A model generated the notes under the pieces. It searched no databases. It was not told the DNA's origin and worked only from the letters and a program-made list of their open reading frames with translations. Of a stretch of 64,000 nucleotides of DNA, positions 59,266 through 64,000 are shown piece after piece. The stretch's first letter is position 1, and every line of letters begins with the position of its first letter. Source of the DNA: Microvirga terrestris (GTDB lineage Bacteria; Pseudomonadota; Alphaproteobacteria; Rhizobiales; Beijerinckiaceae); NCBI RefSeq assembly GCF_015694425.1, contig NZ_JADQDN010000001.1:372001-436000 (forward strand). The letters are read 5' to 3'. The translations under genes and the position numbers were made by a program.

Positions 59266-61797
59266 ATGGCTTACGAAGCCGATACGCCAAAGGGTTCGGC
59301 CATCGACCGCTCCGACCGTCACGGTCATATCGGATGGGTGCTGCTCCTGGCTGGCCTCATCGTCGGCGCGACGCTGAGCCTGCGTTTTCTCGGCATCGAG
59401 CAGGCCCAGCCTCTGATCCTCATGCTGCTCGCGTTCTTCGCCATGGCGGGCGTCTTTTTTCTCTTTGCGATGGCAATCGGCGTCGTTCAGTTCTCCGGTC
59501 AAACGGCTCGCAACGATATCACTAAGCTTATGGCAGACACGTCAGGTGACGGACTCGTGGTGGTTGAGGATGATGGGCGCATCACCTACGCGAACGAGGC
59601 CTATCTTGCCTTTGCCGGATTGCAGGGCGGCGAGGTGCTGCCGGTCGAACGCCTATTCATTGGTGCGCCCGAAGTGTCGGAGGCCATCTACCGGCTCGCG
59701 CAGGCGGCACGCGAGCATCGTACGGGCACGGAGGAGGTCCGCCTGTCGCCCTCGCTCAACAACGCGCGGGAATTCGGCTGGTACCGGGTGCGCGTGCGGC
59801 CCGTGCCGCGGCCGAAAGGTCGGCAGGCGGCACTTTGGGCCATTTCCGAAGTGACCCATGAACGCGAGCGCCAGGAGAACGTCTTCCAGGAACTGCAGCA
59901 TGCCATCGACTATCTCGATCATGCCCCAGCGGGCTTCCTGTCCGTCGATCCCGGCGGCTCCATTGTTTATTTGAACGCGACGCTGGCGTCTTGGCTCGAC
60001 TACGATCTCGCGCAGGTCGGCTCCGGCGGTTTGAAGTTAACCGACATCGTGCCGGGCAATGTCGCATCGATGATGACGTCGTTCTCCGGCGAGCCGGGCA
60101 GCGTGCGCACCGAGACCTTCGATCTCGATCTGCGCCGGCGCAACGGCCAGTTCCTGCCGGTGCGCCTGTATCACCGCATCGCGTTCGGCCAGGACGGTGG
60201 CATGGGCGCATCGCGCACGCTCGTTCTCAACCGCTCGGCCGGAGGAGAGATCGACGAGGGACAGCGCGCCGCTGAGGTGCGTTTCGCGCGGTTCTTCAAC
60301 AACACCCCAATTGCCATCGCGACCGTTAATCGTGCGAGCCGCATCGTCCATGCCAATGCACCGTTCTCCAGGCTCTTCGGCGCGCTGCCACGCACGGGGG
60401 AGAACGGGGCGGACGGCCCATCGATCCCCGATGCATTCCGCGAGCGAGAGGCCATCGAAGCGGCCCTCAAGGCAGCGGCCGCGAACAAGGGAGACATCCC
60501 ACCCCTTGAGTTGCAGACGGTGGCCGAAGGCGGCGGTTCTGTTCGTGTCTGGGTGACGCCCGTCGGCGACACGGGCGCGGACGGGGAGACGGCGATCCTC
60601 TACGCCCTCGACACCACGGATTTCCGTAAAGTGGAAGAGCAGCTGGCTCAGGCCCAGAAGATGAATGCTGTCGGTCAGCTCGCCGGCGGCGTCGCGCATG
60701 ACTTCAACAACGTGCTGCAGGCCATCATCGGCTACAGCGACCTGCTGCTCGCAAACCACCGGCCGACGGATCCGTCCTTCCAGGACATCATGCAGATCAA
60801 GCAGAATGCGAACCGGGCCGCCGGCCTCGTGCGCCAGCTGCTCGCCTTCTCGCGCCGTCAGACCCTGCGGCCGGAGGTGCTGAACCTCAACGACCAGCTC
60901 TACGATCTTTCCATGCTGCTCAAGCGCCTTCTCGGCGAGCGGGTAGCGCTGGATCTCAATCACGGGCGCGACCTGTGGTTCGTGAAGGCGGATGTGAACC
61001 AGTTCGAGCAGGTGGTGGTGAATCTCGCGGTGAATGCCCGCGATGCCATGCCTGGTGGCGGCAAGCTTGCCATCCGCACAGCGAATGTCACTGCGGCCGA
61101 GGCGGAGCGGCTCAATGTGAGCGCCATGCCGCCGGCCGAATACGTGATGGTCGAAGTCTCCGATACCGGCTCCGGCATGACGCCGGAAATCATCGAGAAG
61201 ATCTTCGAGCCGTTCTTCACTACCAAGGAAGTGGGCAAGGGCACCGGTCTGGGATTGTCCACCGTGTTCGGCATCGTCAAGCAGTCCGGCGGCTACATCG
61301 ACGTGGATTCGACCCCGGGCCAGGGCACGACCTTCCGCATCTACCTGCCGCGGCACATTCCGGCCGTGCAGGAGATGCCCGAGGAAGTGAAGCCGGAGGT
61401 GATCAAGAAGCCGGCCGCCGACATGACCGGGCAGGGTACGATCCTTCTGGTCGAGGACGAGGATCCCGTTCGAGCCGTGAATGCCCGCGCACTCTCCGCC
61501 CGCGGCTATACCGTGCTGGAAGCGGCTTCCGGCGTCGAGGCCATGGAGATCATCGAGCAGCGCGGCGCGCCGGTCGATCTCGTGGTCTCCGACGTCGTCA
61601 TGCCGGAGATGGACGGCCCGACCCTGCTCGGCGAGTTACGCAAGCTCTATCCGGACCTCAAGGTGATTTTCGTCTCCGGCTATGCCGAAGAAGCCTTCCG
61701 CAAGAACCTGCCCGAAGGGGAAGAGTTCAACTTCCTGCCCAAGCCCTTCAGCCTGCGGCAGCTGGTTGAGACGGTGAAGCAGGTGATCGACCATTAA
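59266..61797 (+). CDS. cckA: Hybrid sensor histidine kinase CckA
   Basis: The 843-residue protein has two membrane helices (~24-46 and ~50-68), PAS-type regions (~85-200, ~215-320, ~335-450), and an HisKA domain with the phospho-acceptor His478 in [19 protein letters not shown]. The HATPase_c domain (~570-690) has [24 protein letters not shown] and [15 protein letters not shown]. The C-terminal receiver has Asp776 in [12 protein letters not shown]. CckA phosphorylates ChpT, which passes phosphate to CtrA and CpdR, and so controls cell-cycle progression. Gene order cckA-recA-alaS is typical for Rhizobiales. Confidence 0.95.
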   Translation: MAYEADTPKGSAIDRSDRHGHIGWVLLLAGLIVGATLSLRFLGIEQAQPLILMLLAFFAMAGVFFLFAMAIGVVQFSGQTARNDITKLMADTSGDGLVVVEDDGRITYANEAYLAFAGLQGGEVLPVERLFIGAPEVSEAIYRLAQAAREHRTGTEEVRLSPSLNNAREFGWYRVRVRPVPRPKGRQAALWAISEVTHERERQENVFQELQHAIDYLDHAPAGFLSVDPGGSIVYLNATLASWLDYDLAQVGSGGLKLTDIVPGNVASMMTSFSGEPGSVRTETFDLDLRRRNGQFLPVRLYHRIAFGQDGGMGASRTLVLNRSAGGEIDEGQRAAEVRFARFFNNTPIAIATVNRASRIVHANAPFSRLFGALPRTGENGADGPSIPDAFREREAIEAALKAAAANKGDIPPLELQTVAEGGGSVRVWVTPVGDTGADGETAILYALDTTDFRKVEEQLAQAQKMNAVGQLAGGVAHDFNNVLQAIIGYSDLLLANHRPTDPSFQDIMQIKQNANRAAGLVRQLLAFSRRQTLRPEVLNLNDQLYDLSMLLKRLLGERVALDLNHGRDLWFVKADVNQFEQVVVNLAVNARDAMPGGGKLAIRTANVTAAEAERLNVSAMPPAEYVMVEVSDTGSGMTPEIIEKIFEPFFTTKEVGKGTGLGLSTVFGIVKQSGGYIDVDSTPGQGTTFRIYLPRHIPAVQEMPEEVKPEVIKKPAADMTGQGTILLVEDEDPVRAVNARALSARGYTVLEAASGVEAMEIIEQRGAPVDLVVSDVVMPEMDGPTLLGELRKLYPDLKVIFVSGYAEEAFRKNLPEGEEFNFLPKPFSLRQLVETVKQVIDH

Positions 61798-61867
61798 GTT
61801 TCTGTTTTAACTAGTCTTTAATTCTGCGTCATCGTGCCCCGCGCGGGATCTGTGAATTCCCGAATGA

Positions 61868-61882
61868 GAACGAAAAAAGAAC
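61868..61882. promoter_or_regulatory. LexA SOS box of recA (GAAC-N7-GAAC)
   Basis: GAACGAAAAAAGAAC matches the alphaproteobacterial LexA consensus GAAC-N7-GAAC exactly. It lies ~87 bases upstream of the recA ATG and just before a possible promoter, TTGTAC (61883-61888), 16 bases, then TACATA (61905-61910). LexA binding here would block polymerase. Confidence 0.85.
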
Positions 61883-61910
61883 TTGTACGGGGGAACAAAG
61901 TGAGTACATA
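61883..61910 (+). promoter_or_regulatory. Putative recA promoter
   Basis: A -35-like TTGTAC and a -10-like TACATA are separated by 16 bases, next to the SOS box. The assignment is by pattern only; the start site is not known. Confidence 0.5.
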
Positions 61911-61968
61911 TATTCTCTCAACACCGCGTTGAGATTCACTCTTCCTCCTGCCATAAGGATGTTAGGTC

Positions 61969-63063
61969 ATGTCACAGTCCTCCCTGAGACTGGTGGAAAG
62001 CTCATCAATGGATAAAGAAAAAACCAAAGCTCTCGACGCGGCGCTGTCCCAGATCGAGCGTGCCTTCGGCAAGGGTTCGATCATGCGGCTCGGCAAGGGC
62101 CAGCAGCCGGTTGAAATCGAAACCGTTTCGACGGGTTCCCTCGGCCTCGATATTGCGCTTGGCGTCGGCGGTCTGCCCCGTGGCCGCATCGTCGAGATTT
62201 ACGGGCCGGAATCCTCGGGCAAGACCACCCTTGCCCTGCACACCATCGCCGAAGCCCAGAAGAAGGGCGGCGTCTGCGCCTTCGTAGATGCGGAACACGC
62301 GCTCGACCCGGTTTATGCCCGCAAGCTCGGGGTCAACCTGGACGATCTCCTGATCTCGCAGCCCGACACGGGCGAGCAGGCGCTTGAGATCTGCGACACC
62401 CTGGTGCGCTCCGGTGCCATTGACGTGCTCGTCATCGACTCCGTGGCGGCTCTGACCCCGAAGGCCGAGCTCGACGGCGAGATGGGCGACGTGCAGCCGG
62501 GCCTCCAGGCCCGTCTCATGAGCCAGGCCCTGCGCAAGCTCACCGGCTCGATCTCCCGGTCGAAGACCATGGTGGTCTTCATCAACCAGATCCGCATGAA
62601 GATTGGCGTCATGTACGGCTCGCCGGAGACCACGACGGGCGGCAACGCCCTGAAGTTTTATGCCTCCGTGCGCCTCGACATCCGCCGCGTCTCGACCCTC
62701 AAGGATCGTGACGATCCGATCGGCAACTCGGTTCGCGTCAAGGTCGTCAAGAACAAGGTCGCTCCGCCCTTCAAGCAGGTCGAATTCGACATTATGTTCG
62801 GCGAGGGCGTCTCGAAAGTGGGCGAGCTCATCGATCTCGGCGTCAAGGCCGGCATCGTCGAGAAGTCGGGTGCCTGGTTCTCCTATGACAGCCAGCGCCT
62901 GGGGCAGGGTCGTGAGAACTCGAAGCAGTTCCTGCGCGACAACCCCGAGGTCGCCGACAAGATCGAAAGTCTCATCCGCCAGAATGCCGGCCTCCTGGCC
63001 GACCGCATCCTGGATCAGGCGACCCCGACCGCCGACGACCTGGACGAAGGTTCCGCCGACTAA
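61969..63063 (+). CDS. recA: Recombinase RecA
   Basis: The 364-residue protein has the full RecA core: Walker A GPESSGKT (residues 79-86), Walker [11 protein letters not shown], the L1 loop ([20 protein letters not shown]) and L2 loop ([21 protein letters not shown]), and a C-terminal domain ending in an acidic tail. RecA catalyses strand exchange and stimulates LexA self-cleavage. The start [10 protein letters not shown] is typical of Rhizobiales. It is preceded by an SOS box and followed by a terminator. Confidence 0.98.
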   Translation: MSQSSLRLVESSSMDKEKTKALDAALSQIERAFGKGSIMRLGKGQQPVEIETVSTGSLGLDIALGVGGLPRGRIVEIYGPESSGKTTLALHTIAEAQKKGGVCAFVDAEHALDPVYARKLGVNLDDLLISQPDTGEQALEICDTLVRSGAIDVLVIDSVAALTPKAELDGEMGDVQPGLQARLMSQALRKLTGSISRSKTMVVFINQIRMKIGVMYGSPETTTGGNALKFYASVRLDIRRVSTLKDRDDPIGNSVRVKVVKNKVAPPFKQVEFDIMFGEGVSKVGELIDLGVKAGIVEKSGAWFSYDSQRLGQGRENSKQFLRDNPEVADKIESLIRQNAGLLADRILDQATPTADDLDEGSAD

Positions 63064-63090
63064 GCTTTGCTCTCCTTCAAGGGCAAAGAA

Positions 63091-63125
63091 AGGCCGTCGC
63101 GAGAGATCGCGGCGGTCTTTTCGTT
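63091..63125 (+). terminator. Rho-independent terminator after recA
   Basis: GGCCGTCGCGA and TCGCGGCGGTC form a stem of about ten pairs with a short GAGA loop, followed by TTTTCGTTT. It lies 28 bases after the recA stop. Confidence 0.75.
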
Positions 63126-63249
63126 TGGGGAGTGGCAGGGACGGAGGCAAGCCTGTCCGAAACGCCGCCTCGACAGCGCGGGCGTAGGCAGCTAAAACCG
63201 GCCACCATCATACCTTTCGGGCCCTGAAAAGCCCTTACCTTAAGCTTGA

Positions 63250-64000
<751 letters not shown>

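Noticed and set aside
60037-61356. A 439-codon minus-strand frame opposite cckA
   Set aside because: It runs antisense to the kinase core with all its motifs, so it is a shadow.
61796-61818. TTAA ... TTAAC pair after the cckA stop
   Set aside because: The spacing is nine bases, not seven, so it does not fit the CtrA consensus.
62005-63150. A 381-codon minus-strand frame opposite recA
   Set aside because: It is antisense to RecA, which is certain.

Overview
This window is a stretch of high-GC chromosome from an alphaproteobacterium of the order Rhizobiales (Hyphomicrobiales). A Methylobacteriaceae/Microvirga-like host is my best guess, but that is inference and not proven. The evidence is the gene order dksA / FliO-like / cckA / recA / alaS, a GAAC-N7-GAAC SOS box at recA, a TTAA-N7-TTAAC CtrA-type site, a DksA with a single cysteine, a membrane-cytochrome urate oxidase (PuuD), several rhizobial-type palindromic intergenic repeats, and a very large apolipoprotein-like coiled-coil protein resembling the growth pole ring proteins of polar-growing Rhizobiales. 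I see no transposase, integrase, phage cluster, CRISPR array, tRNA or rRNA. The window looks like core and niche-adaptation chromosome rather than an island.

Layout. 1-2.2 kb is the tail of a CoA-ester catabolic operon (enoyl-CoA hydratase, acyl-CoA dehydrogenase, RidA). 2.3-4.5 kb holds an MscS channel and a GreA/GreB factor. 4.6-9.4 kb is a complete branched-chain amino-acid/amide ABC transporter (livKGFHM order, minus strand). 9.5-16.7 kb is a series of mostly single genes: DMT exporter, SMP-30 lactonase, universal stress protein, YdcF-like protein, PPK2, GST and a LigD-type protein with PE and POL domains but no ligase domain. 16.7-22.1 kb is an oligopeptide ABC transporter with a fused double ATPase. 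22.2-26.0 kb is a urate degradation cluster (HbpS/GlcG-like protein, PuuD, HIU hydrolase, fused allantoinase-like/OHCU decarboxylase). 26-30.7 kb has a Kbp-like BON-LysM protein, rhodanese, two c-type cytochromes, an XRE-cupin regulator and a DMT exporter.

30.8-32.6 kb is a translationally coupled LpxH-like phosphoesterase and glycosyltransferase. 33.4-35.5 kb has an MFS transporter convergent with a dipeptide epimerase. 35.6-39.8 kb is an MCE/Mla-type lipid transport operon (STAS-permease, ATPase, long MCE protein with internal repeats, lipoprotein). 40.2-44.9 kb is the giant GPR/RgsE-like protein. 45.2-52.7 kb has a ferredoxin, a stress protein, a VWA (CoxE-like) protein, a CPA2 antiporter, a PLP gamma-family enzyme, a MoxR ATPase and a SixA-type phosphatase. 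53.4-57 kb has an unknown protein and the YcjX/YcjF pair. 57-64 kb is a cell-cycle/core block: dksA, a FliO-like gene divergent from cckA with a CtrA-type box between them, recA with its SOS box, and the 5' part of alaS.

The strongest points for follow-up are the giant hendecad-repeat protein, the CtrA-type box next to the gene for CtrA's own kinase, the ligase-less LigD, two families of palindromic intergenic repeats, and the repeat-extended MCE protein. All identifications come from reading the sequence; no database search was run.
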